A stretch of 64,000 bases of DNA from Pseudomonas fluorescens (GTDB lineage Bacteria > Pseudomonadota > Gammaproteobacteria > Pseudomonadales > Pseudomonadaceae): assembly GCF_001307275.1 (NCBI RefSeq), contig NZ_CP012831.1:6998501-7062500 (forward strand). Reading direction: 5' to 3'. The notes under the pieces were generated by a model. That model saw only the letters and a list, made by a program, of their open reading frames with translations. It did no database searches and was not told where the DNA came from. The first letter of the stretch is position 1, and every line of letters starts with the position of its first letter. This document shows positions 17,152 through 25,424 of this stretch, piece after piece. Position numbers and translations under genes: made by a program.

Positions 17152-18084
17152 GTGACTCTTTTGACCAGCACCATCCCTGCATTTGCCCGCGTTATCGACG
17201 GCAAAGCCATCTCTGCCCAGGTTCTTGACGAAGTTCGAGAAGAGGTTCTGCTCCTGGCCGCACAGCAGATTTACCCCGCCCTGGCCGTGCTGCTCGTCGG
17301 TGAAGACCCGGCCAGCGAGGTCTATGTGCGCAATAAATTACTGCGGGCCAAGGACGTCGGAATCCGCTCCCTTGAATACCGTCTGCCGGAAACCGCCAGC
17401 CAGGTGCAAATACTGGAACTGATTGCGCAGCTCAATGCCGATGCCACGGTGAACGGCATCCTGGTGCAGTTGCCATTGCCGGTCCATGTCGACGAAGGCG
17501 CGGTGATCCATGCCATTGATCCGATCAAGGACGTGGACGGTTTTCATCGCGAAAACGTCGGCGGCCTGGTGCAAGGCATCGACGTCCTGACACCCTGCAC
17601 GCCCAGCGGCTGCATGCGCCTGCTACACGAAACCTGCGGTGACTTGAGCGGCTTGCACGCGGTGGTCATCGGTCGCTCGAACATCGTCGGCAAACCCATG
17701 GCGACCTTGCTGCTGCAGGCTCACTGTTCGGTCAGTGTGGTGCACTCACGCAGCGTCGATGCCCCGGCGTTGTGTCGACTGGCCGATATCGTCGTCGCGG
17801 CAGTGGGCCGTCCTGGGCTGATCGATGCCAGTTGGCTCAAGCCTGGAGCGGTGGTGATCGATGTCGGAATCAATCGTGTTACTGACGAATCCGGCAGCCA
17901 TCTGGTGGGCGATGTCGACTACGCCAGTGCGCGCACCGTCGCCCGTGCGATCACGCCGGTTCCGGGAGGTGTGGGGCCCATGACCATTGCTTATCTGCTG
18001 AAGAACACCCTGATCGCCAGTCAATTGCAGCGTGCGGCCCAGGCCCGTGAGCAGAAATCCGCCAGCCATCTGGCTGAGATTTGA
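17152..18084 (+). CDS. folD: Bifunctional methylene-THF dehydrogenase / methenyl-THF cyclohydrolase (copy 1)
   Basis: The 310-residue FolD converts 5,10-methylene-THF to 10-formyl-THF with NAD(P)+. Signature segments are RVIDGKAISAQVL near the start, the substrate-site motif YVRNKLLRAKDVGI, the PIKDVDGFH loop, the cofactor motif VVIGRSNIVGKPMATLLL, and the C-terminal TPVPGGVGPMT. With purU (10679) it oxidises C1 units from trimethylamine and dimethylamine demethylation to formate. The GTG at 17152 gives a slightly long N terminus; a TTG at 17161 is an alternative. It is the last gene of the operon, before a convergent terminator shared with amtB. A second folD lies at 26288. Dedicated FolD copies in catabolic operons are distinct from the housekeeping gene, which is not in the window. 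Confidence 0.94.
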   Translation: MTLLTSTIPAFARVIDGKAISAQVLDEVREEVLLLAAQQIYPALAVLLVGEDPASEVYVRNKLLRAKDVGIRSLEYRLPETASQVQILELIAQLNADATVNGILVQLPLPVHVDEGAVIHAIDPIKDVDGFHRENVGGLVQGIDVLTPCTPSGCMRLLHETCGDLSGLHAVVIGRSNIVGKPMATLLLQAHCSVSVVHSRSVDAPALCRLADIVVAAVGRPGLIDASWLKPGAVVIDVGINRVTDESGSHLVGDVDYASARTVARAITPVPGGVGPMTIAYLLKNTLIASQLQRAAQAREQKSASHLAEI

Positions 18085-18095
18085 GCACCACGAAA

Positions 18096-18119
18096 ACGGC
18101 CCACTCGAAGGTGGGCCGT
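18096..18119. terminator. Bidirectional terminator between folD and amtB
   Basis: Perfect 9-bp stem ACGGCCCAC / GTGGGCCGT with a 6-base loop, lying between two convergent genes. On the minus strand it is followed by TTTT, fitting an intrinsic terminator for amtB; on the plus strand the T-tract is weak. Confidence 0.7.
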
Positions 18120-18137
18120 GTCGTTGAACAGTAACGA

Positions 18138-19463
18138 TCAGTGGTTGTAGGCACGCTCATTGTGCTCGGCCAGGTCCAGCCCCATCTCCTCCACCGACTC
18201 ATCGGCGCGCAAGCCGATCACCGCGTTGATGACCTTGAGAATGATCCAACTGATGGCGAAGCAGTACACCGTCGTCAGCAACACGCCCTTGATCTGCGCC
18301 ACGACCTGAGCGCCCATGCTCACGCCTTCCACCAACCCGCCCAGGGACGGCACGCAGAACACGCCGGTCAACACCGCGCCAATCATTCCGCCAATGCCGT
18401 GCAAGCCGAACACGTCGAGGCTGTCGTCATAGCCGAAGCGGCGCTTCAGCACCGTGACGCTCAAGTAGCAGAACACCCCGCACAGCAGACCGATGGCCAA
18501 CGCGCCGCCGACGCCCACATACGCACACGCCGGAGTAATGCCGACCAAACCGGCCAAGGCACCGCTGGCCAGGCCCAAAGCACTCGGCTTGCCGACCTTG
18601 AACCACTCGGTGAACATCCAGCCGAGAACCCCGGCGCAGGCACCCAGTTGCGTATTGAGCATGACAATGCCCGAAGTGCCATTGAGACCGCCACCGGAAC
18701 CGATATTGAAGCCGAACCAGCCCACCCAGAGCATCGCCGCGCCGGCCATGGTCAGGCTCAGGTTGTGGGCTGGCATCGGCGTGTTCTGATAGCCCTTGCG
18801 CTTGCCGAGAATCAGGCACGCCGCCAATGCAGCGACGCCGGCATTGATATGCACCGCAGTGCCACCGGCAAAATCGAGAACGCCCCAGTTATGCATCAAA
18901 GCGCCCGCACCACCCCAAACCATATGCGCCACTGGGGCATACACCAGGGTGAACCACAACGCCATGAACCACAGCGCTGCCGAGAACTTCATGCGCTCGG
19001 CGAATGCACCGGCAATCAGCGCCGGGGTGATGATCGCGAAGGTCATCTGGAAGGTCACGAACACGCCTTCCGGGATGTCGCCGACCAGGCTTTCCGGGGT
19101 CATGCCCGCCAGAAACGCCCGGTTCAAACCACCGACGAAACTGTTGAACGTCACCTGCCCCTCAATCATGCCGGTGCTGTCGACCACCATGCTGTAGCCA
19201 TAGATCACCCACAGCACGCCGACCAGGCCGGCGATGCCGAAGCACTGGGTAAACAGCGAGAGCATGTTTTTCGCCCGCACCAGACCGCCGTAAAACAAGG
19301 CGAGACCCGGTAGACACATAAACAGCACCAGCACCGCGGCAGTAACCATCCAGGCGGTGCTGCCGGTGTTCAAGGTGGGGACGTCGGCTGCCTGGGCGAG
19401 CGGCGCGAGCGCGCTGGCCGCCAATAAGCCAAGAAGGGATTTGCCGAGAAGACGATTGACCAT
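18138..19463 (-). CDS. amtB: AmtB-type ammonium transporter
   Basis: The 441-residue channel has a cleavable signal peptide (MVNRLLGKSLLGLLAASALA...AQA, cut near residue 27) and about eleven membrane helices. Amt-family signatures include GLALFYGGLVRAKN, the DFAGGTAVHINAGVAAL segment with the first pore histidine, and FGLHGIGGMIGAVLTGVF with the second. The start at 19463 is chosen from the AGGAG in front of it and the clean signal peptide; longer in-frame extensions run back into repeat DNA. Its substrate fits the pathway because complete demethylation of each amine releases ammonium, and Amt proteins of this class can also conduct methylammonium. No glnK lies beside it. It is convergent with folD and separated from mgsC by a REP array. 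Confidence 0.93.
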   Translation of the reverse strand: MVNRLLGKSLLGLLAASALAPLAQAADVPTLNTGSTAWMVTAAVLVLFMCLPGLALFYGGLVRAKNMLSLFTQCFGIAGLVGVLWVIYGYSMVVDSTGMIEGQVTFNSFVGGLNRAFLAGMTPESLVGDIPEGVFVTFQMTFAIITPALIAGAFAERMKFSAALWFMALWFTLVYAPVAHMVWGGAGALMHNWGVLDFAGGTAVHINAGVAALAACLILGKRKGYQNTPMPAHNLSLTMAGAAMLWVGWFGFNIGSGGGLNGTSGIVMLNTQLGACAGVLGWMFTEWFKVGKPSALGLASGALAGLVGITPACAYVGVGGALAIGLLCGVFCYLSVTVLKRRFGYDDSLDVFGLHGIGGMIGAVLTGVFCVPSLGGLVEGVSMGAQVVAQIKGVLLTTVYCFAISWIILKVINAVIGLRADESVEEMGLDLAEHNERAYNH

Positions 19464-19565
19464 GTTCAAAGCTCCTGCGAAGAAAGGTGGGTGTCGGGCA
19501 GCGAGCAATAAAGAATGAGATACGGGCCTTTTCGGCCTCTCGAATATAAATGCCATGAACAGGAC

Positions 19566-19925
19566 TTGTGGGAGCGAGCCTGCTCGCGATAGCGGTGGGT
19601 CAACTTGCATCGGTTTTGGCTGTGCCACCTTCATCGTGAGCAAGCTCGCCCCCACAATTTTTCGGGGCGTTCACTTACATTGCGCACGCCACAAATCCCT
19701 TGTGGGAGCGAGCTTGCTCGCGATAGCGGTGAGTCAACTTGCATCGGTTTTGACTGTGCCACCTTCATCGCGAGCAAGCTCGCTCCCACAATTTTTCGGG
19801 GCGTTCACTTACATTGCGCACGCCACAAATCCCTTGTGGGAGCGAGCTTGCTCGCGATAGCGGTGGGTCAGCTTGCGTCGGTTTTGACTGTGCCACCGTC
19901 ATCGCGAGCAAGCTCGCCCCCACCG
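19566..19925. repeat. Three tandem REP pairs (BIME-like array, 134-bp period)
   Basis: Three near-identical units start at 19566, 19700 and 19834. Each opens with TTGTGGGAGCGAGC-T-TGCTCGCGATAGCGGTG and closes with the inverted complement, CATCGCGAGCAAGCTCG-CCCCCAC, so six REP elements form three inverted pairs. The first two units also share a 44-bp linker (TTTTTCGGGGCGTTCACTTA...CACGCCACAAATCCC). The third ends at the mgsC stop codon region. Copies differ at single positions, pointing to recent tandem duplication. REPs of this family are abundant between Pseudomonas genes and can fold into strong hairpins that limit read-through or protect mRNA ends. Here they lie between the 3' end of mgsC and the 5' side of amtB, both on the minus strand. 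The whole 19464-19932 gap holds only this array and the amtB leader. Confidence 0.93.
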
Positions 19926-19932
19926 TTTTTTG

Positions 19933-21276
19933 TCAGTAACCGGTACCGGAACCCGGAACCCAGTTGGTCCCCGCCAGCGGCACCCGGGCCATGGCGGCCG
20001 ACTCCACCGTCAGGGCTACCAAATCCTCGGGATCGAGGTTGTGCAGGTGCGATTTGCCGCAAGCCCGGGCCATCGTCTGCGCTTCCAGCACCAGGACGCG
20101 CAGGTAGTTGGCCAAGCGGCGGCCCCCCTCCACCGGATCCAGTCGCTTGGACAGTTCCGGATCCTGGGTGGTGATACCGGCCGGGTCGCGGCCGTTCTGC
20201 CAGTCATCGTAGAAACCGGCGGCCGAGCCGATTTTCTTCAGTTCCTCGTCCAGGCGTGGATGGTTATCGCCCAAGGCGATCAGCGCCGCGGTGCCGATTG
20301 CTACTGCATCCGCCCCCAGCGCCATCGCCTTGGCGACGTCGGCACCGTTGCGAATCCCTCCGGAAACGATCAACTGAACCTTGCGGTGCATGCCCATCTC
20401 CTGCAAAGCCTGTACCGCCTGAGGAATGGCCGACAGAATCGGAATCCCCACGTGTTCGATAAAGACTTCCTGTGTCGCCGCCGTCCCGCCTTGCATGCCA
20501 TCGAGCACAATCACATCCGCCCCGGCCTTCACGGCCAACTTGACGTCGTAATACGGTCGGCTGGCGCCGATTTTCACGTAGATCGGTTTTTCCCAGTCAG
20601 TAATTTCCCGCAGTTCGGCAATCTTGATCGCCAGGTCATCCGGGCCGGTCCAGTCCGGGTGACGGCAGGCGCTACGCTGGTCGACACCGATCGGCAAGGT
20701 GCGCATGCCGGCCACACGCTCGGTGACCTTCATGCCCAGCAACATACCGCCGCCACCGGGTTTGGCGCCCTGCCCCAGGACGATTTCAATGGCGTCAGCC
20801 TTGCGCAGGTCGTCCGGGTTCATGCCGTAGCGCGACGGCAAGTACTGATAGACCAAATGCTGCGACTGGCCGCGCTCCTCCGGGGTCATGCCGCCGTCAC
20901 CGGTGGTGGTGCTCGTGCCCGCGATGGTCGCGCCACGGCCGAGGGCTTCCTTGGCATTGGCCGACAACGCACCGAAGCTCATGCCGGCGATGGTCACCGG
21001 AATCTTCAGGTGGATCGGCTTCTTGGCAAAGCGGTTGCCGAGGATCACATCGGTGCCGCATTTCTCCCGATAGCCTTCCAGCGGGTAACGCGAAACGCTG
21101 GCACCGAGCAGCAACAAATCATCGAAGTGCGGCAGTTTGCGCTTGGTACCGCCGCCGCGAATATCGTAGATGCCAGTCTCGGCGGCACGTTGGATTTCCT
21201 GAATGGTCAGGCGGTCGAAGGTCGCGGACTCACGCAACACTGGAGTGGCTGCTTTTTGGTTAATCGGGTCGCTCAT
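19933..21276 (-). CDS. mgsC: N-methylglutamate synthase subunit C (FMN glutamate-synthase-like)
   Basis: The 447-residue protein is the FMN-binding, glutamate-synthase-like barrel of N-methylglutamate synthase. Recognisable parts are PVTIAGMSFGALSANAKEAL, GGMTPEERGQSQHLVYQ, IEIVLGQGAKPGGGG, VIVLDGMQGGTAATQEVF, and VSGGIRNGADVAKAMALGADAV (the phosphate-binding end of the FMN barrel). With MgsA and MgsB it transfers methylamine from gamma-glutamylmethylamide to give N-methylglutamate. It is last in the gmaS-mgsA-mgsB-mgsC operon and 20 bp after mgsB. Similar domains occur in ordinary glutamate synthase, but splitting into three small subunits next to gmaS and mgdABCD is diagnostic of this pathway. 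Its stop codon abuts a REP array. Confidence 0.93.
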   Translation of the reverse strand: MSDPINQKAATPVLRESATFDRLTIQEIQRAAETGIYDIRGGGTKRKLPHFDDLLLLGASVSRYPLEGYREKCGTDVILGNRFAKKPIHLKIPVTIAGMSFGALSANAKEALGRGATIAGTSTTTGDGGMTPEERGQSQHLVYQYLPSRYGMNPDDLRKADAIEIVLGQGAKPGGGGMLLGMKVTERVAGMRTLPIGVDQRSACRHPDWTGPDDLAIKIAELREITDWEKPIYVKIGASRPYYDVKLAVKAGADVIVLDGMQGGTAATQEVFIEHVGIPILSAIPQAVQALQEMGMHRKVQLIVSGGIRNGADVAKAMALGADAVAIGTAALIALGDNHPRLDEELKKIGSAAGFYDDWQNGRDPAGITTQDPELSKRLDPVEGGRRLANYLRVLVLEAQTMARACGKSHLHNLDPEDLVALTVESAAMARVPLAGTNWVPGSGTGY

Positions 21277-21296
21277 ATCTGTTCTCCTCGCGCGGA

Positions 21297-21980
21297 TCAG
21301 TACGCGGACGCGTTATCGACTTTGAAGTTGTACAACTGACGGGCCGAACCGTAACGCTTGAAGTCAGCCGCCTTATGCTCGAAACCGGCGCGATTGAGCA
21401 GTCCTTGCAGCTCTTCCAGGTGCTCGGCACGCATCTCTTTCTCGATGCAGTCCGAGCCGAGGGACTCGACGGTTCCTTTGACGTAAATGTGGGTTTCGTA
21501 CAACGAATCGCCCAGCGCATCGCCGGCATCACCGCAGACCACCAGGCGACCAGCCTGGCCCATGAAACAGCTCATGTGGCCGATGCTGCCGCCAACGACG
21601 ATGTCGATGCCTTTCATGGAAATACCGCAGCGTGCCCCTGCGTCGCCTTCAATCACCAGCAAACCACCATGTGCCGTGGCACCGGCCGCCTGGGAGGCGC
21701 TGCCTTTGACCCGGACGTAGCCGGACATCATGTTCTCGGCGCAACCGACACCAACGTTGCCGTGGACGGTGATCGAGGCCTTTTGATTCATGCCGGCGCA
21801 GTAGTAACCGGCGTGGCCCTGGATATCGATGGAGACGGCTTCGTTCACCCCGACCGCGAGGTTGTGCTTGCCGTTGGAATGAGTCACCAGCCACTCGTGA
21901 TCGGTCACGTTATTGACCTGGTCATGCAGCGCCTGATTGAGGTCACGCACGGTGGCAGTGGAAAGATCGATAGTTTTCAT
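21297..21980 (-). CDS. mgsB: N-methylglutamate synthase subunit B (GXGXG-domain)
   Basis: The 227-residue protein is the stand-alone version of the right-handed beta-helix (GXGXG) domain of glutamate synthase. Turns spaced by glycines run through the middle: GHAGYYCAGMN, HGNVGVGCAENMMSG, GDAGARCGISMKG, VGGSIGHMSCFMGQAG and CGDAGDALGDSLYE (about residues 60-170). It has no catalytic residues of its own and probably scaffolds the amidotransferase and FMN subunits. The gene lies 11 bp after mgsA and 20 bp before mgsC, so the three are cotranscribed. Subunit lettering follows the published mgsABC order (amidotransferase, GXGXG, FMN subunit). Confidence 0.92.
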   Translation of the reverse strand: MKTIDLSTATVRDLNQALHDQVNNVTDHEWLVTHSNGKHNLAVGVNEAVSIDIQGHAGYYCAGMNQKASITVHGNVGVGCAENMMSGYVRVKGSASQAAGATAHGGLLVIEGDAGARCGISMKGIDIVVGGSIGHMSCFMGQAGRLVVCGDAGDALGDSLYETHIYVKGTVESLGSDCIEKEMRAEHLEELQGLLNRAGFEHKAADFKRYGSARQLYNFKVDNASAY

Positions 21981-21991
21981 ATGTGCGCTCC

Positions 21992-22897
21992 TTAAGCTGA
22001 CTCGCGTTCCCAGATGTACATAGTGGCCGGTGCCGGCTCCCAGACCCTGGCGTGTTCAATGCCCGGCAGGCTCGACAGTGCCTGATACTCGGAGGCCATG
22101 GCCACGTAGTCGTCGGTCTCGGCGAGGATCGCCGGCTTGCAAGCAATCGGGTCGCGGATCACGGCAAAACCGTTGCGGGTGCCGATGGCGAAGGTGAAAA
22201 AACCGTCCAGATCCACCAGCGAATGGTCCAGCGCTTCTTTCAATGAGTCGCCCTGCTGCAGGCGCCAGGTCAGGTAGCCAGCGGCCACTTCGGTGTCGTT
22301 GTCGGTCTCGAAGTGAATGCCTTCGCGCTTGAGTTCCTGACGCAGGCGGAAGTGGTTGGACAGCGAGCCGTTGTGCACCAGGCACAGGTCGGCGCCGGTG
22401 GAAAACGGGTGGCTGCCCTCCATGGTCACCGCGCTTTCGGTGGCCATCCGCGTGTGACCGATGATGTGGCTGCCTTGCATGCCGGCCAGGCCGAAACGCT
22501 GGGAAATTTCCTCGGGCAAGCCCATGCCCTTGAGGATTTCGATGCTCTGGCCGGCACTCATGATGCGCACGCTCGGGGCCAGTTCGGTGAGGACAAGGCG
22601 CACCGGCGCCTCTGCGGCATGGATCTTGAGTACAGCGGCGCTGGCGTTCTGGAACCAGTCCAGCGAACAGCCGAGGCGCCCTTCCAATTCGCCCATCAAG
22701 GCTTTCCAGTCGAAGCCTTCGGTGGTCGCCTGCAAGGTCAGCTTGACCCAGCCGTCCGCCACTTCATCGCCGTAAATGGCGAAGCCGGCACTGTCCGGGC
22801 CACGATCGGTCATAGCCTGCAACATCGGTTCGAAGAGCTTGCCGAGCTGGGATTCCAGCTGCGGATTTTTCAGGTAAAGACCTACGATTCCACACAT
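21992..22897 (-). CDS. mgsA: N-methylglutamate synthase subunit A (class II amidotransferase-like)
   Basis: The 301-residue protein is a class II glutamine-amidotransferase (Ntn-hydrolase) domain. Its start at 22897 places the catalytic cysteine at position 2 (MCGIVGLYL), exactly as required after methionine removal; AAGGAG precedes it. Other family features are DRGPDSAGFAIYG, the arginine/histidine segment HTRMATESAVT, and LVHNGSLSNHFRLRQEL. In this pathway the subunit hydrolyses gamma-glutamylmethylamide and channels methylamine to the FMN subunit. It lies between gmaS (72 bp upstream) and mgsB. A longer in-frame start would bury the cysteine and is rejected. Confidence 0.93.
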   Translation of the reverse strand: MCGIVGLYLKNPQLESQLGKLFEPMLQAMTDRGPDSAGFAIYGDEVADGWVKLTLQATTEGFDWKALMGELEGRLGCSLDWFQNASAAVLKIHAAEAPVRLVLTELAPSVRIMSAGQSIEILKGMGLPEEISQRFGLAGMQGSHIIGHTRMATESAVTMEGSHPFSTGADLCLVHNGSLSNHFRLRQELKREGIHFETDNDTEVAAGYLTWRLQQGDSLKEALDHSLVDLDGFFTFAIGTRNGFAVIRDPIACKPAILAETDDYVAMASEYQALSSLPGIEHARVWEPAPATMYIWERESA

Positions 22898-22969
22898 ATC
22901 AAGTCTCCTTCGGAGGCAGTGAACGCCCGACGCCGTGCCGGGTGCCCGAATGGTTGTCAAAGCACACAG

Positions 22970-24304
22970 TCAGAAAAATTCGGTGTAGCGCTGGATCTCC
23001 CAGTCGGAGACGTGGCGGCTGTATTCCACCCACTCCATACGCTTGAGCTTGATGAACTCGTCTACGATCTGCGGACCGAGCATCTCGGCGAACAGCGGGT
23101 CGGCTTCGAGCGCGTCGCAGGCTTCCTTGAGCGATTGCGGCAGGGTCTTGATGCCCCGCGCGGCGATCTGCTCCAGGCTCAGGCTGTAGAGGTTTTCATT
23201 GCAGACGTGGTCGATTTCCAGCTGACGGTCGATGCCGTCCAGGCCGGCGGCGATGATCGCGGCGCTGACCAGATAGGGATTGCACCCTGCGTCCGGCAGA
23301 CGGAATTCGAGGCGGCCGTAAGGTACCCGCACCATGGCCGAACGGTTATTGGCGCCGAAAGCGATAAAGGCCGGCGCCCAGGTCGCGCCGGACAAGGAAT
23401 TGCCCACCACCAGACGCTTGTAGGAGTTGACCGTCGGCGCGGCAAAGGCGCACAGCGCCGGACCATGGGCCAGCAGCCCAGCGGCGAAGTGATAGGCCAG
23501 CTTCGACAGGCCCATGCCGCTCGGATCGCTGGCGTCATGGAACAGGTTCTTGTTGTCGGCGCTGCTTATCGAGAGGTGAAAGTGCATGCCGTTGCCGGCG
23601 CGTTTCGGGTCGGGCTTGGGCATGAAGGAACAGATCATCCCCAGGTCATTGGCGATCTCACCGGCAGCCATGCGGAAGAAGGTGAAACGATCCGCCGAGG
23701 TCATGGCGTCGCTGTAGGTGTAGTTGATCTCGAACTGGCCGTTGGCGTCCTCGTGGTCGATTTGATAGACCTCGAAATCCACCGCCTGCAAGGCCTCGGT
23801 CAGGCGCTCGAGAAACACCCGGGAACGCGACAAGCCTTTATAGTCGTAGCAAGGCTTGTCCAGGTTGTCGCTGGGGTCGACCAGTTGCAGCTTGCCACTC
23901 TCATCGCGGCGCATCAGGTTGAACTCCGGTTCCAGACCGGTGTTGAGGGTCCAACCCTTTTCCGCCAGGCGTTGTACTTGTTGCCCCAGCACATAACGGC
24001 TGTCATACGGATGCGGCTTACCGTCGACGTGGCCAACGCACACCACCCGCCCGTAACCCGGCTGCCAGGGCACCGGGGTCAGGGTGGACAAGTCGCCGCG
24101 AGCCATGAAGTCAGGGCCGTGGGGTTCCATGCCCATGCCGCTGATCGCAAACCCGGCAAAACCTGCTCCCTCTTCAGCCACGGTCTTGAGCCCACAGATC
24201 GGCACCGACTTGGTCTTGGCCGCACCGTGAATATCCACAAATTGCGCAAGTACGTATTTGATCCCGTGCTTGTCGATGATGCGCTGGGTTTCTGCTGGCA
24301 ACAT
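22970..24304 (-). CDS. gmaS: Gamma-glutamylmethylamide synthetase
   Basis: The 444-residue enzyme belongs to the glutamine synthetase superfamily. ATP- and glutamate-site motifs are visible: YQIDHEDANGQFEINYTYSD, the nucleotide-site strand GMHFHLSIS, NSYKRLVVG, and the RVPYGRLEFRLPDAGCNPYL segment. GmaS joins methylamine to the gamma-carboxyl of glutamate with ATP. It is assigned as GmaS, not housekeeping glutamine synthetase, because it heads the mgsABC operon, faces the mgdABCD operon across a shared regulatory region, and matches the roughly 440-residue length of known GmaS proteins. The classical adenylylation-site context of GlnA is not apparent. Regulation: two operator-like sites (24363, 24383) lie 59-91 bp upstream of its start. 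Confidence 0.93.
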   Translation of the reverse strand: MLPAETQRIIDKHGIKYVLAQFVDIHGAAKTKSVPICGLKTVAEEGAGFAGFAISGMGMEPHGPDFMARGDLSTLTPVPWQPGYGRVVCVGHVDGKPHPYDSRYVLGQQVQRLAEKGWTLNTGLEPEFNLMRRDESGKLQLVDPSDNLDKPCYDYKGLSRSRVFLERLTEALQAVDFEVYQIDHEDANGQFEINYTYSDAMTSADRFTFFRMAAGEIANDLGMICSFMPKPDPKRAGNGMHFHLSISSADNKNLFHDASDPSGMGLSKLAYHFAAGLLAHGPALCAFAAPTVNSYKRLVVGNSLSGATWAPAFIAFGANNRSAMVRVPYGRLEFRLPDAGCNPYLVSAAIIAAGLDGIDRQLEIDHVCNENLYSLSLEQIAARGIKTLPQSLKEACDALEADPLFAEMLGPQIVDEFIKLKRMEWVEYSRHVSDWEIQRYTEFF

Positions 24305-24362
24305 TGCTCGTCACTCCTCGCGAAAGGCAAAACATCTTGAATGGGCCTTGACCGTCTTTTTA

Positions 24363-24395
24363 TTCCTAAAAAGAAAGTTATTTTCCCAATAGGAA
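24363..24395. promoter_or_regulatory. Two operator-like sites in the gmaS promoter region
   Basis: TTCCTAAAAAGAA (24363-24375) and TTCCCAATAGGAA (24383-24395) occur as direct repeats 20 bp apart, two helical turns, within the gmaS/regulator divergent region. They fit the TTCCC-N4-RGAA pattern also seen before dmmA and purU2. Together with 24466-24490 they account for most of the 24305-24585 gap. Confidence 0.65.
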
Positions 24396-24465
24396 TGCAA
24401 AGCCCTTGCCAGATTCGCGAGTGAACGCAGAAACGCCGTGACAGGCGCTTTTGTGCTGTATATAT

Positions 24466-24490
24466 GGGAATATTCTTTTCCCTGTGAGAA
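24466..24490. promoter_or_regulatory. Inverted GGGAA...TTCCC element and operator-like site upstream of the XRE regulator
   Basis: GGGAA at 24466 and TTCCC at 24478 are inverted around TATTCTT, and the right half extends to TTCCCTGTGAGAA (24478-24490), a further TTCCC-N4-AGAA match. It lies about 96 bp before the regulator's ATG, suggesting autoregulation. Confidence 0.55.
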
Positions 24491-24585
24491 TACTGCCCAC
24501 AGGCCAGGCGCCAAGCAGTGCCATTTGCACTTTCTCAGTGCGAAACTAATATTACTGAACGGAAAGTGTGCAGGACCTGATGACT

Positions 24586-25185
24586 ATGTCGACCGAAACC
24601 GCCCCGCGCCTCAAGCTTGAGCAATACCTGGGATTGCAGATCAAGCGCCAGCGCCAGGCTCAGGATCTGAAATTATCTGACGTGGCCAAGATTGCCGATA
24701 TCAGCCAGGGCATGCTGAGCAAGATCGAAAATGCCCAGGTGTCCACCAGCCTCGACACCTTGAGCCGTCTGTGCGACGTGCTCGGCCTGCCACTGTCGAA
24801 GCTGTTCAGCGAATACGACCAGCAAGACGGTAGTGCGTTGCTGGTCAAGGCTGATCAGGGAATGGAAGTGGTTCGACGAGGCACCGAGAAGGGTCATACC
24901 TATCATCTGCTCAATCACACTCGTGGGCCGAAGAAAAGTTTTGAGGCCTACATGGTCAGCATGGATGATGCGAGTGAAGAGTTTCCGACCTTCTCCCACC
25001 CCGGCACCGAATTCCTCCACTTGCTGGAAGGTGAGCTGATCTATCGCCACGGCAATCAGCTTTACCGAATGGAAGCTGGCGACAGCCTGACGTTCGAAGG
25101 CGAAATCCCCCACGGCCCCGAGCAACTGGTGCAGGTGCCGATCCGCCTGTTGTCGATCATGAATTACGGCAACGACAAAGAATAA
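24586..25185 (+). CDS. XRE-family regulator with C-terminal cupin sensor
   Basis: The 199-residue protein has an N-terminal XRE/Cro helix-turn-helix (LGLQIKRQRQAQDLKLSDVA, then ISQGMLSKIENAQVSTSLDTL; about residues 12-70). A C-terminal cupin follows, with boxes HPGTEFLHLLEGELIYRHG and MEAGDSLTFEGEIPHGPEQL (about 135-185). In this family the cupin senses a small metabolite. It is placed between the gmaS and purU2-mgd operons, so it is the natural local regulator, and the repeated TTCCC-N4-RGAA sites around it are its likely operators. Whether it activates or represses is unknown. Starts at 24580 (ATG) or 24568 (GTG) are possible; 24586 gives the N terminus MSTETAPRLK, with AGGA ten bases upstream. 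Confidence 0.9.
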   Translation: MSTETAPRLKLEQYLGLQIKRQRQAQDLKLSDVAKIADISQGMLSKIENAQVSTSLDTLSRLCDVLGLPLSKLFSEYDQQDGSALLVKADQGMEVVRRGTEKGHTYHLLNHTRGPKKSFEAYMVSMDDASEEFPTFSHPGTEFLHLLEGELIYRHGNQLYRMEAGDSLTFEGEIPHGPEQLVQVPIRLLSIMNYGNDKE

Positions 25186-25214
25186 CGCCCCCTTCCCTTG
25201 CGTTGCCCTGTCTT

Positions 25215-25247
25215 GAGGCCGACCCAGCGTCGGCCTCACGAATTTTC
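25215..25247 (+). terminator. Rho-independent terminator after the XRE regulator
   Basis: Perfect 9-bp stem GAGGCCGAC / GTCGGCCTC, 5-base loop CCAGC, followed by ACGAATTTT. It isolates the regulator transcript from the purU2-folD2-mgd operon. Confidence 0.8.
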
Positions 25248-25327
25248 CTGCCAGTTAAAAAACTTTCTTGAAAGCTCTGGACGCGGCGCGACCATTCCCC
25301 TATAAAGCCACAACCAGGAATAATTTA

Positions 25328-25340
25328 TTCCCAACAAGAA
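25328..25340 (+). promoter_or_regulatory. Operator-like site upstream of purU2-folD2-mgdABCD
   Basis: TTCCCAACAAGAA, matching TTCCC-N4-RGAA exactly, lies 84 bp upstream of the purU2 ATG. It is the only such site found in this intergenic region (25248-25424), so this promoter appears to have one copy where the other two have pairs. Confidence 0.6.
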
Positions 25341-25424
25341 AATACGCTCATGGATGAGCCTGCTGTCCGTCGATGATTTTTTTCGCTATGCGATGAGCTG
25401 CCGCCATCATCCCGAGGACGTGTC

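Noticed and set aside
19566..19925. CRISPR-like regular repeats
   Set aside because: Units are 134 bp with inverted REP halves and conserved linkers, not short repeats with unique spacers; no cas genes nearby.
19605..20174. Plus-strand frame running through the REP array into mgsC
   Set aside because: It arises from translating REP palindromes and antisense mgsC; no ribosome-binding site or family match.
22970..24304. Housekeeping glutamine synthetase (glnA)
   Set aside because: The surrounding mgsABC and mgdABCD genes make gamma-glutamylmethylamide synthetase the better call.
22313..24340. 675-codon plus-strand frame opposite gmaS and mgsA
   Set aside because: High-G+C antisense shadow; the minus-strand proteins have clear catalytic motifs and starts.
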